Assembly (NCBI RefSeq): GCF_015999335.1
Contig: NZ_JAEACP010000006.1
Coordinates: forward strand, 146,070 to 210,069
DNA length: 64,000 bases
Reading direction: 5' to 3'
Source of the DNA: Tabrizicola soli
GTDB lineage: Bacteria > Pseudomonadota > Alphaproteobacteria > Rhodobacterales > Rhodobacteraceae
Below the pieces are notes generated by a model that saw only the letters and a list, made by a program, of their open reading frames with translations, was not told the DNA's origin and did not search any database. Made by a program: the position numbers and the translations under genes. Shown one piece after another: positions 26,050 through 34,940 of the stretch (the first letter of the stretch is position 1; each line of letters opens with the position of its first letter).

Positions 26050-28920
26050 TCATACCTCCTGGCGCTTGTTGTCCGGGTCGTAGAAGGCATGGGCGACGAC
26101 TTTCGCCGCGCGCTCCACTCCCTTGCGGTCGCGCAGGCGGATCGTGCCGCCCGCGACGGCATCCTCGGGATGGGCATAGGCAAGGCCGATCACCTGTCCC
26201 AGCGTCGGCGACCGCGCGACCGAGGTCACGAAGCCCACCGGCTGGCCCTGGCGCAGCACCAGCGAGGATTCCCCCACCGCGCGGCCTGCCTCGACCGGCA
26301 GGACGAAGCGGCAGAGACGGCGCGTCAGCCCGATCTCCCGGCGCTTGTCCAGGGCGGGCTTGCCCAGGAAATATGGCTTCTTCTTCGACAGCGCCCAGCC
26401 CATGTCCAGCTCCTCGGGCGTGGTCAGCGCATCCGTATCCTGCCCGATGATGATATGGCCCTTCTCCAGCCGCAGGATGCGCGACGCCTCCAACCCATAG
26501 GGCCGCAGGCCGACGGCTGCGCCCGCCTCCAGGAGCGCCTGCCACAGCGCCAGCCCATGCGAGCGCGGGGTGTGCAGCTCATAGCTGACCTCGCCCGAAA
26601 AGCCGATGCGCATGATCCGCACCGGGTGGCCGCCGATGCTGCCCGAGCGCCCCTCGAGAAAGCCGAAATCCGCCGCGCCCACCGCGATGTCGCCGCCCAG
26701 CCGCTCCAGGACCGCGCGCGCCTTCGGGCCGGTCAGGTTGATCGCCGCGAAGGCCGAGGTGACATTCTGGATGTCGACCTGCATCCGCCATTGCGTGTTG
26801 AGCAAGCTCATCTCGGTGAAGACGCGGTCGACGGCGCCGGTGGTGGCGGTGACGTAGAAGTCATCCCCGGCCATGCGCCAGGCCACGCCGTCGTCGATGA
26901 CCGAGCCCATGTCGTTCAGCATCAGGCAATAGCGCACCCGGCCGACCGGCTGGGCGGCATGGGCCATGGTGTAGATCCGGTCGAGGAAGGCCCCGGCATC
27001 GGGGCCGCGCACCGCCAGCTTGCCAAGGGTCGAGACGTCCAGCATCCCCGCGCCCTCGCGCACTAGCCGCACCTCGTCGGCGATGGCGGCCTGCGGGTCG
27101 GCGGCCTTGCCGGCATAGTGCAGCGGCCGCCACCAGTTGCCCGCCGCGACCATCGCCGCGCCAGCCTTCCGGTGCCAGTCATGCATCGCCGTCAGCCGGT
27201 AGGGTTCGCGCAGCGGCCCGGCCAGAAGGCCCAGCTTCTCGGGCCCGAACGGCGGGCGCGCGGTGGTGATGCCGATGTCGCCCACCTGACGCCCGGTTTC
27301 CCGCGCCACGATCCGCGCCGTGGCAAGGGCCGAATGCCGCCCCTGCGACGGACCCATGCCGACGGTGGAGTAGCGTTTCACCAGTTCCAGCTCGCGGTAG
27401 CCGTCCGCGACGGCATTGGCGATGTCCTTCACCTGCAGATCCTCGTCGAAATCGACGAAATCGCGCCCGGCCTTGCTGGCGGCAGGAACCGGATAGGTGC
27501 GGTGCCAGGCGGCCTCGGGGTCGGGCAGGGAGGACAGGGCAGGGGCCTCGTGTCCCAGGGCGCGGGCCGCTTCTGCACCGGCGATCTCGCCGCTGCGGAC
27601 GACGCTGGCCGGGGTGTGGTGCCCCGCGACCGATCCGGCAAGGCGCAGCCCCTCGGGCAGGTTCGACAGGGTGAAGGACTGGCGCGCATCGTCGAAGCCC
27701 AGCTTCGCTCCGGCATGCAGCGCCAGCTGGTAGCCGGGCGTCGCGCCCGCGTCGATCACCGCCAGGTCGCACTCGAAAGTCTCGCGCCCCTCGGGGCTTT
27801 CCGCTACCAGCCCGCTCAGGTGTCGCTTGCCCCGCGCCTCGGTCACATGGGCCTCGGTCAGCACGCGCAATCCGCGCCCGGTCAGCCTGGCGCGCAACTC
27901 GGCGGGCAGGCTGGCCTCGGGCGGGATCAGCACGGCGGCGATGGCCACCCCGGCCTCGGCCAGGTCCTCGGCCGCGTCCACGCCATGCGGGGTGCCCGCG
28001 ACGACCACGGCTCTGCGGCCGGGGCGCACGGCATGGTGCCGCATCAGCCGCTGCACCCCCGAGGCGGTGACGATCCCCGGCAGGTCGTTGTTGCGGAAGA
28101 CCAGCGGCTGGTCCTGCGTCCCGGTCGCCAGGATCACCTGCGCCGCCCGCAGGCGCCAGAGCGTGCTGCCCTGCAGGACCGGCAGGAAGTTGTCGGCATA
28201 CCAGCCGTTGCAGGTCGCCCCGGTCAGCACACGCACCCCGCTCGCCTCCAGCGCCGCCCGCGCCTGGGCAAGCGCCTGTTGCCCGTTCCGGCCGTAGGTC
28301 AGCGCACCGCCGGTCTCGGGATCGGCCTCGACCAGCACCACCTCGGCCCCGGCGGCGGCGGCGCTGGTGGCGGCGGCCATTCCGGCGGGCCCCGCGCCGA
28401 CGACCAGCACGTCGCAGGCCAGGTTGCGCCTGGCATAGGAAGCCGGCGGTTGCCCCGGGTCGATCTGCCCCAGCCCCGCCGATTTGCGGATGATCGGCTC
28501 CCACAGCTTCAGCCAGCTGTTCTTCCCAGGGCCGAAGAAGCTGCGGTAATAGAACCCCACCGGCATGAAGCGGCCGAAGAGACCCAGCAGGCTGTTCAGG
28601 TCGCGCTCGGCGCTGTGCGAGGTGTTCTGTGCGCTCACCTCCATGCCCGGTTCCAGCGCGCGCAGGTCGGCGCGGACGTTGGGTTCGGGGCCGATCTGGA
28701 CCAGCGTGTTCGCATCCGTCCCGGCAAAGGTCATCGGCCCGCGCGGGCGATGATACTTGAACGACCGCGACAGCACCCATCGGCCCTGGGCGACAAGTGC
28801 GCTGGCCACGGTATCTCCGGGATGGCCCGAAAAGGACCGGCCGTCGAAGCGGAAGTCCAGCTGCCGCGCGCGGTCGATCCGGCTACCCCAGGGGGCGGGA
28901 AGGCGTTGGGTGTCAGGCAT
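26050..28920 (-). CDS. soxA: Sarcosine oxidase alpha subunit
   Basis: 956 residues, typical length. N-terminal 2Fe-2S-ferredoxin-like part ('FDGRSFSGHPGDTVASALVA', about 24-43), an NAD-binding Rossmann motif 'VVGAGPAGMAAATSAAAAGA' near 172-191, and a C-terminal glycine-cleavage T-protein-like domain that binds tetrahydrofolate ('GLEASRILRLEKGHIIIGQD' near 840). The tetramer demethylates sarcosine to glycine, forming methylene-THF and H2O2. It overlaps soxD by 8 bases. No glyA or purU follows, unlike many sox clusters. Confidence 0.95.
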   Translation of the reverse strand: MPDTQRLPAPWGSRIDRARQLDFRFDGRSFSGHPGDTVASALVAQGRWVLSRSFKYHRPRGPMTFAGTDANTLVQIGPEPNVRADLRALEPGMEVSAQNTSHSAERDLNSLLGLFGRFMPVGFYYRSFFGPGKNSWLKLWEPIIRKSAGLGQIDPGQPPASYARRNLACDVLVVGAGPAGMAAATSAAAAGAEVVLVEADPETGGALTYGRNGQQALAQARAALEASGVRVLTGATCNGWYADNFLPVLQGSTLWRLRAAQVILATGTQDQPLVFRNNDLPGIVTASGVQRLMRHHAVRPGRRAVVVAGTPHGVDAAEDLAEAGVAIAAVLIPPEASLPAELRARLTGRGLRVLTEAHVTEARGKRHLSGLVAESPEGRETFECDLAVIDAGATPGYQLALHAGAKLGFDDARQSFTLSNLPEGLRLAGSVAGHHTPASVVRSGEIAGAEAARALGHEAPALSSLPDPEAAWHRTYPVPAASKAGRDFVDFDEDLQVKDIANAVADGYRELELVKRYSTVGMGPSQGRHSALATARIVARETGRQVGDIGITTARPPFGPEKLGLLAGPLREPYRLTAMHDWHRKAGAAMVAAGNWWRPLHYAGKAADPQAAIADEVRLVREGAGMLDVSTLGKLAVRGPDAGAFLDRIYTMAHAAQPVGRVRYCLMLNDMGSVIDDGVAWRMAGDDFYVTATTGAVDRVFTEMSLLNTQWRMQVDIQNVTSAFAAINLTGPKARAVLERLGGDIAVGAADFGFLEGRSGSIGGHPVRIMRIGFSGEVSYELHTPRSHGLALWQALLEAGAAVGLRPYGLEASRILRLEKGHIIIGQDTDALTTPEELDMGWALSKKKPYFLGKPALDKRREIGLTRRLCRFVLPVEAGRAVGESSLVLRQGQPVGFVTSVARSPTLGQVIGLAYAHPEDAVAGGTIRLRDRKGVERAAKVVAHAFYDPDNKRQEV

Positions 28921-29173
28921 TCTGCGTCTCCGATCCGTCGGGCAGCCAGGTGCGGATGATCCGGTCCGTGCCGGTATGGCGTTCGGCCAGGAACACCGTG
29001 TTCGAGGGGCGGTGCCGCCACCATTCCACCAGCGGGCCGATCGGGTTCCCGGCGTAAAAGAGGTGTCGGGTGACGGCGGACGGGTCCTCGGCTCGGGTGG
29101 ACCGCAGGGGGCCGAGATACTGGAACTCGGTGATGTCGCGCGGCCCGTTCATCGGGCAGGTCAGGCGTTTCAT
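28913..29173 (-). CDS. soxD: Sarcosine oxidase delta subunit
   Basis: 86 residues, normal for SoxD. It has the opening cysteine 'LTCPMNGPRDITEFQY' and the later histidine region 'YAGNPIGPLVEWWRHRPS', typical of this Zn-binding subunit. Usually SoxD starts with CxxC-like pairing; here only one cysteine (C6) is seen in the N-terminal part. Nested between soxB (nine bases away) and soxA (overlap). Confidence 0.92.
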   Translation of the reverse strand: MKRLTCPMNGPRDITEFQYLGPLRSTRAEDPSAVTRHLFYAGNPIGPLVEWWRHRPSNTVFLAERHTGTDRIIRTWLPDGSETQNA

Positions 29174-29182
29174 GCTTGCTCC

Positions 29183-30424
29183 TCAGTGGCTGGCGGCCGT
29201 GGCGCCCATCTCGTTCAGAAGGGCGAAACGGTCGAAGCGGTCCAGGGCGAAAGGCGCGATGATGTCGGGGACGCGGCCGGTGGCGATGGTCTCGGCCATG
29301 TATTTTCCGGCCACCGGGGTCGCCTTGAACCCCCAGGTGCCCCAGCCGGCGTCCAGCCAGTAGTTCGCCAGCGGCGAGGCGCCCATGATCGGGCTGTAGT
29401 CCGGCGTCATGTCGGTGATTCCGGCCCATTGCCGCAAGAGCCGGACGTTGTGCAGGAAGGGGAACAGGTGCAGCGCGCCCTGGGCCAGGGCCTCCTTCTG
29501 GTCGAAGGTGGAACGGGTCGAGGCCAGCTGATAGGGGTCGGACCCCCCGCCGATCACGATTTCCCCGCGCGAGGACTGCACCAGATAGGTGTGCAGGTTG
29601 GCCGAGGAGACCAGCGTGTGCAGGAAGGGTTTCAGCGGCTGGGTGACCATCGCCTGCAGCGGAAAGCAGCGGATCGGCAGCGGGAAACCGGCCAGTTCGG
29701 CGATCTGCCCGTTCAGCCCTCCGGCCGCCTGCAGGACCTGTCCCGCCCGGATCGTGCCGCGGTCGGTCACGATCTCGGTCACGCGGTCGCCCTGGCTGCG
29801 GATGGCGGTGACGGTCGTGCGCTGGTGGATCTCCACTCCCTTTTCGGCGGCGCGCTTGGCATAGCCCCAGGCCACCGCATCATGCCGCGCGGTGCCGCCG
29901 TCCTTGTGCCACAGGCCGCCCAGGACCTCGTGCTGGCCACCCTCGTCCATGTTCAGGTGCGGGCAAAGCTCGCGCACTGTCCGGGCGTCGACCACCTCGA
30001 CCCCGGTGCCCGCGTGCTTGCCCATCTCGGCGCGCAGGTGGAAGCTGCGCATCGTCGCCTCGGAATGCGCCAGCGTCAGCTGCCCGCGCTGCGAGAACAT
30101 GACGTTGAACCCCAGGTCCTGCGACATGGTCCCGAACAGCGAGACCGCTTCCCGGTAGAAGCGGATCGAGGCCTGCGTCAGGTAGTTCGAGCGGATCGTG
30201 GTGGTGTTGCGCGCGGTGTTGCCGCCCGCGAGATAGCCCTTTTCCAGTACCGCCACCGACCGGATGCCGTGGTGGTGCGACAGGTAATAGGCCGCCGCCA
30301 GCCCGTGGCCGCCGCCGCCGATGATCGCCACGTCATAGCTTTGCCGCAGCGGCGGGGTCGGCGGGATGTCGTCGAATGGCCGGTGCGCGCGGCGCAGGCC
30401 GTAGCGAAGCAGGGCGAAGGGCAT
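29183..30424 (-). CDS. soxB: Sarcosine oxidase beta subunit
   Basis: 413 residues, FAD-dependent oxidoreductase (DAO family), carrying the catalytic flavin site. 'YDVAIIGGGGHGLAAAYYLS' near 30-49 is the FAD-binding Rossmann motif; 'GNTARNTTTIRSNYL' near 68-82 is the strongly conserved SoxB segment with the covalent-FMN histidine position in the family nearby. The start at 30424 is preceded by GAGGAG 9 bases upstream; an extra 18-residue extension to 30478 has no similarity. First gene of the sox operon, divergent from the LysR gene. Confidence 0.95.
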   Translation of the reverse strand: MPFALLRYGLRRAHRPFDDIPPTPPLRQSYDVAIIGGGGHGLAAAYYLSHHHGIRSVAVLEKGYLAGGNTARNTTTIRSNYLTQASIRFYREAVSLFGTMSQDLGFNVMFSQRGQLTLAHSEATMRSFHLRAEMGKHAGTGVEVVDARTVRELCPHLNMDEGGQHEVLGGLWHKDGGTARHDAVAWGYAKRAAEKGVEIHQRTTVTAIRSQGDRVTEIVTDRGTIRAGQVLQAAGGLNGQIAELAGFPLPIRCFPLQAMVTQPLKPFLHTLVSSANLHTYLVQSSRGEIVIGGGSDPYQLASTRSTFDQKEALAQGALHLFPFLHNVRLLRQWAGITDMTPDYSPIMGASPLANYWLDAGWGTWGFKATPVAGKYMAETIATGRVPDIIAPFALDRFDRFALLNEMGATAASH

Positions 30425-30539
30425 CGGGGGAACTCCTCGGGTTTGCGCCAGATGGCGCGCCGCGGGCCTCTGTCGCAAGAAAGCGATACTGGCGCTCAGA
30501 CGTCGATTTCGTTATGGGGTCCAAAAACAGGATCGAGTC

Positions 30540-31436
30540 ATGCGCGAGCTTCCCCATCTCGTCTGCCTCCAGGCCTTCGAGGCCGCGGCCCGCCATCTCA
30601 GCTTCACCCGTGCCGCGGCCGAGCTGAACTGCACCCAGGCGGCGATCAGTCAGCGGGTGCGGGCGCTGGAACGGTATTTCGGCCGCCCGCTGTTCCATCG
30701 CCACGCCAACGGGCTCGACCTCTCCTCGGCCGGAAAGGCCTATCTGCCGGGCGTGACCCAGGCGCTGGACATGGCCGAGGCGGTGACGCGCGGCCTCACC
30801 GGGCGGCGCCTGCACCAGAGCCTGACGGTCTCGGGCCCGATCTCCTTCCTGAACCTGTGGCTGGCGCCGCGCCTCGCGGGCTTCGTTTCCGGCCATGCCG
30901 GGGTGGCGGTGCAGCTGAACAGCTCGATCTGGACCGACCCGAACCTGGAACTGGCCGATGTCAGCATCGCGATCCTGGACGAGGCGCAGCGTCCGGCCGA
31001 GGCGATCGTGCTGGGCCGCGAGCGGCTGGTCCTGGTCGGCAGCGCGGCTGACGCGGCGCATCTGCGCGCGGGCGGGGCGCTGGACGACCTGCCGCAGATC
31101 GAGGTGCTGGGCCGCTATGCCTTCTGGGACCTCTGGGCCGACGGGGCGGGCCGGACGCGCGCGCCGCGGATGCCGGCCCTGCGCGCCGACAATGCCTCCA
31201 CCGCGCTCGCGCTTGCGGCCGGAGGGGCGGGGGTGACGGTGGTCTATTCCACCTATGCCGAATCCTTCATCGCCTCCGGCAGCCTTCATCCCTTGGCGGG
31301 ACCGGGGGTCGCGACCTCGCATGTGCTGACGCTGGGCCGGAACCCCGCGCGCAAGACCGGCAGCGCGGCGCGGGATTTCATCGACTGGATGGCGGCCGGG
31401 TTCGCCGGGTCAGGCGCGGTCCCAGCTGTCGAGTGA
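30540..31436 (+). CDS. LysR-family regulator (GcvA-like), divergent from sox
   Basis: 298 residues. Start 'LPHLVCLQAFEAAARHLSFT' and HTH 'AAAELNCTQAAISQRVRALE' are of the GcvA subgroup, which controls glycine-related genes. Divergent from soxB across 115 bases, so it is the likely regulator of sarcosine oxidation. Effector not known. Confidence 0.9.
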   Translation: MRELPHLVCLQAFEAAARHLSFTRAAAELNCTQAAISQRVRALERYFGRPLFHRHANGLDLSSAGKAYLPGVTQALDMAEAVTRGLTGRRLHQSLTVSGPISFLNLWLAPRLAGFVSGHAGVAVQLNSSIWTDPNLELADVSIAILDEAQRPAEAIVLGRERLVLVGSAADAAHLRAGGALDDLPQIEVLGRYAFWDLWADGAGRTRAPRMPALRADNASTALALAAGGAGVTVVYSTYAESFIASGSLHPLAGPGVATSHVLTLGRNPARKTGSAARDFIDWMAAGFAGSGAVPAVE

Positions 31437-31931
31437 CAGGTTGCCCGTCCCGGCAAGCGCAGGGGGCACCTTCATGATCCGCTGCCTGGCCCGCACCTGG
31501 TGATCGACGGCAAGCCGGGACGCTTGTCTTGCAGAGCGAATCTTCGCCGGTCGCCTTTTGCAGCACCGTGAACGCACAGCCCTGCCTCTCGTTCTGGCGC
31601 AACAGCGCGCTGTCGGGAACGGGATCGTCCACGAACCGGACGCAGTCCAATTTCCTGACAAGATTCTTCCGCAAATTTTCTCAGACTGGCCATGCTTTGC
31701 GCAACCCTGAGGGTTACGCGGACATCGAGGTGCCATCTGGGGGAGAGAAATGGGCCGTCTGGAAACATTGATGTCCTGGCTGTACCGCGTGGGACGCGGC
31801 GAGGATCCTGCGCTTCGCCGCCTCGAGAGGCTCGGGATGAGACGGAGCGATGCGCCAGGCGCAGCCGTTCCGCTGTTCTTTGCCAGAAGAAAAATTCCCG
31901 GCCGCGCCATCTGAGGCGCCGCGCGTCGTGG
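31437..31931. other. 495-base stretch without a recognisable gene
   Basis: Lies between the sox LysR gene and the minus-strand otn-linked dehydrogenase. Open frames exist on both strands, but none has family similarity or a good ribosome site and their amino-acid composition (rich in Arg, Ser, Cys) suggests noncoding DNA. A decayed gene is possible. No convincing terminator or repeat was seen by eye. Confidence 0.4.
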
Positions 31932-32825
31932 TCAGCCCACTCCGTTGGCTCGCGCCACGAAATCCGAGAGATGCGGGACGAAGTCGGCCGGACCGCTGCC
32001 GCCGGTTGCCATCGCCAGCGCGAAGGAATTCTTGACCGCGCTGGCCATGGGCGTCGCCATGGTCGCCGCATTCGCCATCGCCTCGACATAGCGCATGTCC
32101 TTGTAGGCGTTGCCGATGGTGAACCTGTGCGCCTCGCGGTTGCCCTCCAGCGCATAGCCCATGAAGGTCTGGTAGAAGCCGCAATCCATCCGGCCGCCGC
32201 GGATCACCTTGTCGAACTCGGCCACCGGAATGCCCACCTTGCGCGACAGGGCCAGCGCCTCGGAATAGAGCGCGGCATAGCCGAGCGACAGGAAGTTGTT
32301 CAGCAGCTTCATCTTGTGGCCGTCGCCGATCCCGCCGATATGGACGATCTTGGCCGCCCAGGTGGCGATCACGGGCTGGATGCGGGCAAAGATCTCGGGC
32401 GTGGCGCCCACCATGCAATCCAGCGTGCCCTCCCAGGCCTCCTTCGGGGTGCGGCTGAGGGGGGCATCGGCGAAATCGACGCCGATCTCGGCCAGTTCGG
32501 CGGCAAGGCGCAGGGTGACGGTCGGGTCCGAGGTCGAGCAGTCGACGACCACCGTGCCCCGGGCCAGCCCCGGCTTCAGCGCCGCCACCGCCGCCGCCAC
32601 CTCGGGAGAGCCGGTGAGACAGAGGAAGACGATCGACGAACCGCGCGCCAGGTCCGCCAGCGAGGCGGCCTCGGTCGCGCCGCGCGCGACCAGATCCTCG
32701 ACCGGGGCGCGGTTGCGATGCGCGGTGACGGTCAGGGGATAGCCCTTCTCGACGATGTTCTTCGCCATGCCATGGCCCATCAGGCCGGTTCCGACAAAGC
32801 CGATCTTCTCTTTCGCAGCGGTCAT
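31932..32825 (-). CDS. 3-hydroxyisobutyrate-dehydrogenase-family NAD(P) oxidoreductase
   Basis: 297 residues, beta-hydroxyacid dehydrogenase fold: 'GFVGTGLMGHGMAKNIVEKG' dinucleotide motif at 9-28, catalytic lysine in 'GHKMKLLNNFLS' near 175. The usual 'DAPVSGG' substrate loop is replaced by 'DAPLSRTPKEAWEGTL', marking a distinct subgroup. It follows otnC by 15 bases in the sugar-acid operon and is a second dehydrogenase alongside LtnD (34941), possibly for a stereoisomer of the C4 acid. Substrate not known. Confidence 0.85.
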   Translation of the reverse strand: MTAAKEKIGFVGTGLMGHGMAKNIVEKGYPLTVTAHRNRAPVEDLVARGATEAASLADLARGSSIVFLCLTGSPEVAAAVAALKPGLARGTVVVDCSTSDPTVTLRLAAELAEIGVDFADAPLSRTPKEAWEGTLDCMVGATPEIFARIQPVIATWAAKIVHIGGIGDGHKMKLLNNFLSLGYAALYSEALALSRKVGIPVAEFDKVIRGGRMDCGFYQTFMGYALEGNREAHRFTIGNAYKDMRYVEAMANAATMATPMASAVKNSFALAMATGGSGPADFVPHLSDFVARANGVG

Positions 32826-32840
32826 TCTTGGTCTCCGGTC

Positions 32841-33482
32841 TCAGGTCAGATTGAAGCGCCTGCGCAGGTCTGCCACCTGATCCGGTGTCAACGTCCGCAG
32901 GGCATGATTTTGCAGCATGAGGAACAGCTTGGCGGTCTCTTCCAGTTCTTCCGTGGCATGTTGCGCATTGGCAAGCGAGGTGCCGGCGACGACCGGGCCG
33001 TGGTTGGCCAGCAGGACCGCATGATGCCGGCTGGCCAGTGCCTTGACGGCATGGGCCAGGTCGGGATCGCCCGGCGCGAAGTAGGGGACCAGCGGCAGGC
33101 GGCCCACCCGCATGACGTAATAGGCGGTCAGCGCGGGCAGCACGTCCTGCGGGTCGACGTCGCGCAGGATGCTGACGGCGGTGGCATGGCTGGAGTGCAG
33201 GTGCACGACGGCCGCCGCATCGGCGCGCTCGCCATACATCGAGAAATGCAGGAACGCCTCCTTCGTCGGCGCGTCGCCGGACAGAAGGCACCCCTTGGCG
33301 TCGAAGCGCGACAGGCGGGCGGGGTCGAGCGCGCCCATCGAGACATCGGTCGGCGTCATCAGCCAGCCGCCATCCTCCAGCCGGACCGAGATGTTGCCCG
33401 AGGACCCCGCCGTCAGGCCCCGGTCGAAGAGCGAGGCCCCGACGCGGCAGATCTCGTCGCGGGCGCGGGTTTCGTCAGACAT
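32841..33482 (-). CDS. otnC: 3-oxo-tetronate 4-phosphate decarboxylase (class II aldolase family)
   Basis: 213 residues, class II aldolase/adducin fold. 'SGNISVRL' near 28, the metal histidines in 'VVHLHSSHATAV' near 92-103 and a further His in 'LLANHGPVVAG' near 155 are present. In characterised threonate pathways OtnC decarboxylates 3-oxo-tetronate 4-phosphate to dihydroxyacetone phosphate. It overlaps the otnK stop by 8 bases. The start MSDET at 33482 is preferred; a longer frame to 33560 is not supported. Confidence 0.87.
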   Translation of the reverse strand: MSDETRARDEICRVGASLFDRGLTAGSSGNISVRLEDGGWLMTPTDVSMGALDPARLSRFDAKGCLLSGDAPTKEAFLHFSMYGERADAAAVVHLHSSHATAVSILRDVDPQDVLPALTAYYVMRVGRLPLVPYFAPGDPDLAHAVKALASRHHAVLLANHGPVVAGTSLANAQHATEELEETAKLFLMLQNHALRTLTPDQVADLRRRFNLT

Positions 33483-34752
33483 CTTCGGGCTCCAGCAGGT
33501 CCCAGGCCCGCAGGAAGAAGTCGGGCCCGCCGAAATTGCCGGACTTGAGCGCAAGCGCAAGCTCCGGGCGGGTCGCGCTGCGGGTCCAGGGTACGCCGGG
33601 CGCGATCTCGGGGCCGATGTGCAGCATGGTCACGTCCAGCGCCGCAACCACCGCGCCCGACGTCTCGCCCCCGGCGATCAGGAAACGCGAAAACCCCGCG
33701 TCGCGCAAACGGCGGGCGGTTTCGGCCAGGACGGCCTCGATCAGGCTGCCCGCCTGGTGCCGGCCCAGACGGTCCTGCACGGTCCGCAGGGTATCCGGGG
33801 CGGCACTGGAGTATATCACCGGCGGGTGGTCCGCCGGCTGCGCGATGGCCCAGGCGGCGATATCCGCCGGGGTCTGCCGCCCTTCCGCCAGGGCCTCTGG
33901 GTCCAGCGCCAGCAGCGGGAGACCGGCGCTGCGGGCCGCCTCGATCTGGCCCAGCGTCGCCGCCGAGCACGAGCCCGCCAGCACCACCGGACGACCCGTC
34001 GGGGCCCGCATCCGGCGCGCGATCGGCTGCGGCCTGACCTTGCCGCTGCGAATGAAATTCGCCGCCAGCCCCAGCCCGATCCCCGAGCCGCCGGTCACCA
34101 GGGCCATGTCCTCGCAGGCCGCGCCGATGGTGCGAAGGTCGTCGTCGCTCAGAGTGTCCACGATCAGGATGCGCTCGCCCGCCGCCTGCCGCGCGGCGAA
34201 CTCCTCGCGCAGCGCCGCGACCCCGCGCCGGATGGTGGCGATCTGCACCAGGCCGATTGGCAGCGCTGTCTGTCTTTGCAACACCCGGACCAGGTTCGAG
34301 TCCCGCATCGGGTTCAGCGGATGATCCTTCAGCGGGCTGTCGGACAAGAGTGTATCGCCGACGAAAAGGTGGCCCTTGTAGGTCGTCCGCCCCGCCGCCG
34401 GGAAGGCGGGGCAGGCGATGGTCAGCGGGCATCCGGTCAGATCCATCAGGGCTGCCGCCACCGGGCCGATGTTGCCCTGATCCGTCGAATCGAAGGTCGA
34501 ACAGTACTTGAACAGGATCTGTTCCGCCCCCGCCGCGCGCAGGGCATCGGCGGCCGAGCAAGACATTCCGACCGCCTCGGACGCGGGAATAGACCGAGAT
34601 TTCAAGGCGATGACCACGGCATCGGCATCCGGCAGGCGGGTGCCCGGCTGCGGGATGCCCATTACCTGGACCGTGCGCAAGCCTTCGCGCGCCAGCATCA
34701 GGCACAGGTCCGTCGCCCCGGTGATGTCGTCTGCCACAGCCCCGATCCGCAC
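33475..34752 (-). CDS. otnK: 3-oxo-tetronate kinase
   Basis: 425 residues from GTG 34752, which matches the length of E. coli OtnK (about 420). An AAGGA seven bases upstream supports this start; ATG 34848 would add 32 unrelated residues. Four-carbon acid-sugar kinase domains (formerly DUF1537): 'ADDITGATDLCLML' at the start, 'FKYCSTFDSTDQGNIGP' near 82 and the nucleotide-binding 'AGGETSGAVVAALDV' near 368. It phosphorylates 3-oxo-tetronate before OtnC. Confidence 0.9.
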   Translation of the reverse strand: MRIGAVADDITGATDLCLMLAREGLRTVQVMGIPQPGTRLPDADAVVIALKSRSIPASEAVGMSCSAADALRAAGAEQILFKYCSTFDSTDQGNIGPVAAALMDLTGCPLTIACPAFPAAGRTTYKGHLFVGDTLLSDSPLKDHPLNPMRDSNLVRVLQRQTALPIGLVQIATIRRGVAALREEFAARQAAGERILIVDTLSDDDLRTIGAACEDMALVTGGSGIGLGLAANFIRSGKVRPQPIARRMRAPTGRPVVLAGSCSAATLGQIEAARSAGLPLLALDPEALAEGRQTPADIAAWAIAQPADHPPVIYSSAAPDTLRTVQDRLGRHQAGSLIEAVLAETARRLRDAGFSRFLIAGGETSGAVVAALDVTMLHIGPEIAPGVPWTRSATRPELALALKSGNFGGPDFFLRAWDLLEPEDV

Positions 34753-34863
34753 GCCGCCGTCCTTCCCCTTGTCCGGGGCTGCAGCCAGCCTCTCGCGGCC
34801 CGCCCCCATCGCACCCTGTCCCGCCCGGATGAACGTGGCCCTTGCCATGGCCTCGATTCCTGC

Positions 34864-34891
34864 GCTAACGATAGCAATGACAACGCTATCA
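34864..34891. promoter_or_regulatory. Tandem LacI-like operator candidates between otnK and ltnD
   Basis: TGACAACGCTATCA at 34878-34891 (on the minus strand TGATAGCGTTGTCA) is a 10-of-14 palindrome with central CG, and matches 12 of 14 positions of the two identical sites at 38487 and 38657. A second near-palindrome with central CG, GCTAACGATAGC, lies at 34864-34875. They occupy the divergent control region 34753-34940. Confidence 0.6.
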
Positions 34892-34940
34892 TTGATGCCC
34901 TGTCAAGGGACCACGCGCCTTGGGGATTTGAGGGAACACC

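Noticed and set aside
31529..31771. 80-residue plus-strand open frame in the gap after the sox LysR gene
   Set aside because: No ribosome site, unusual composition and no similarity; not listed as a gene.
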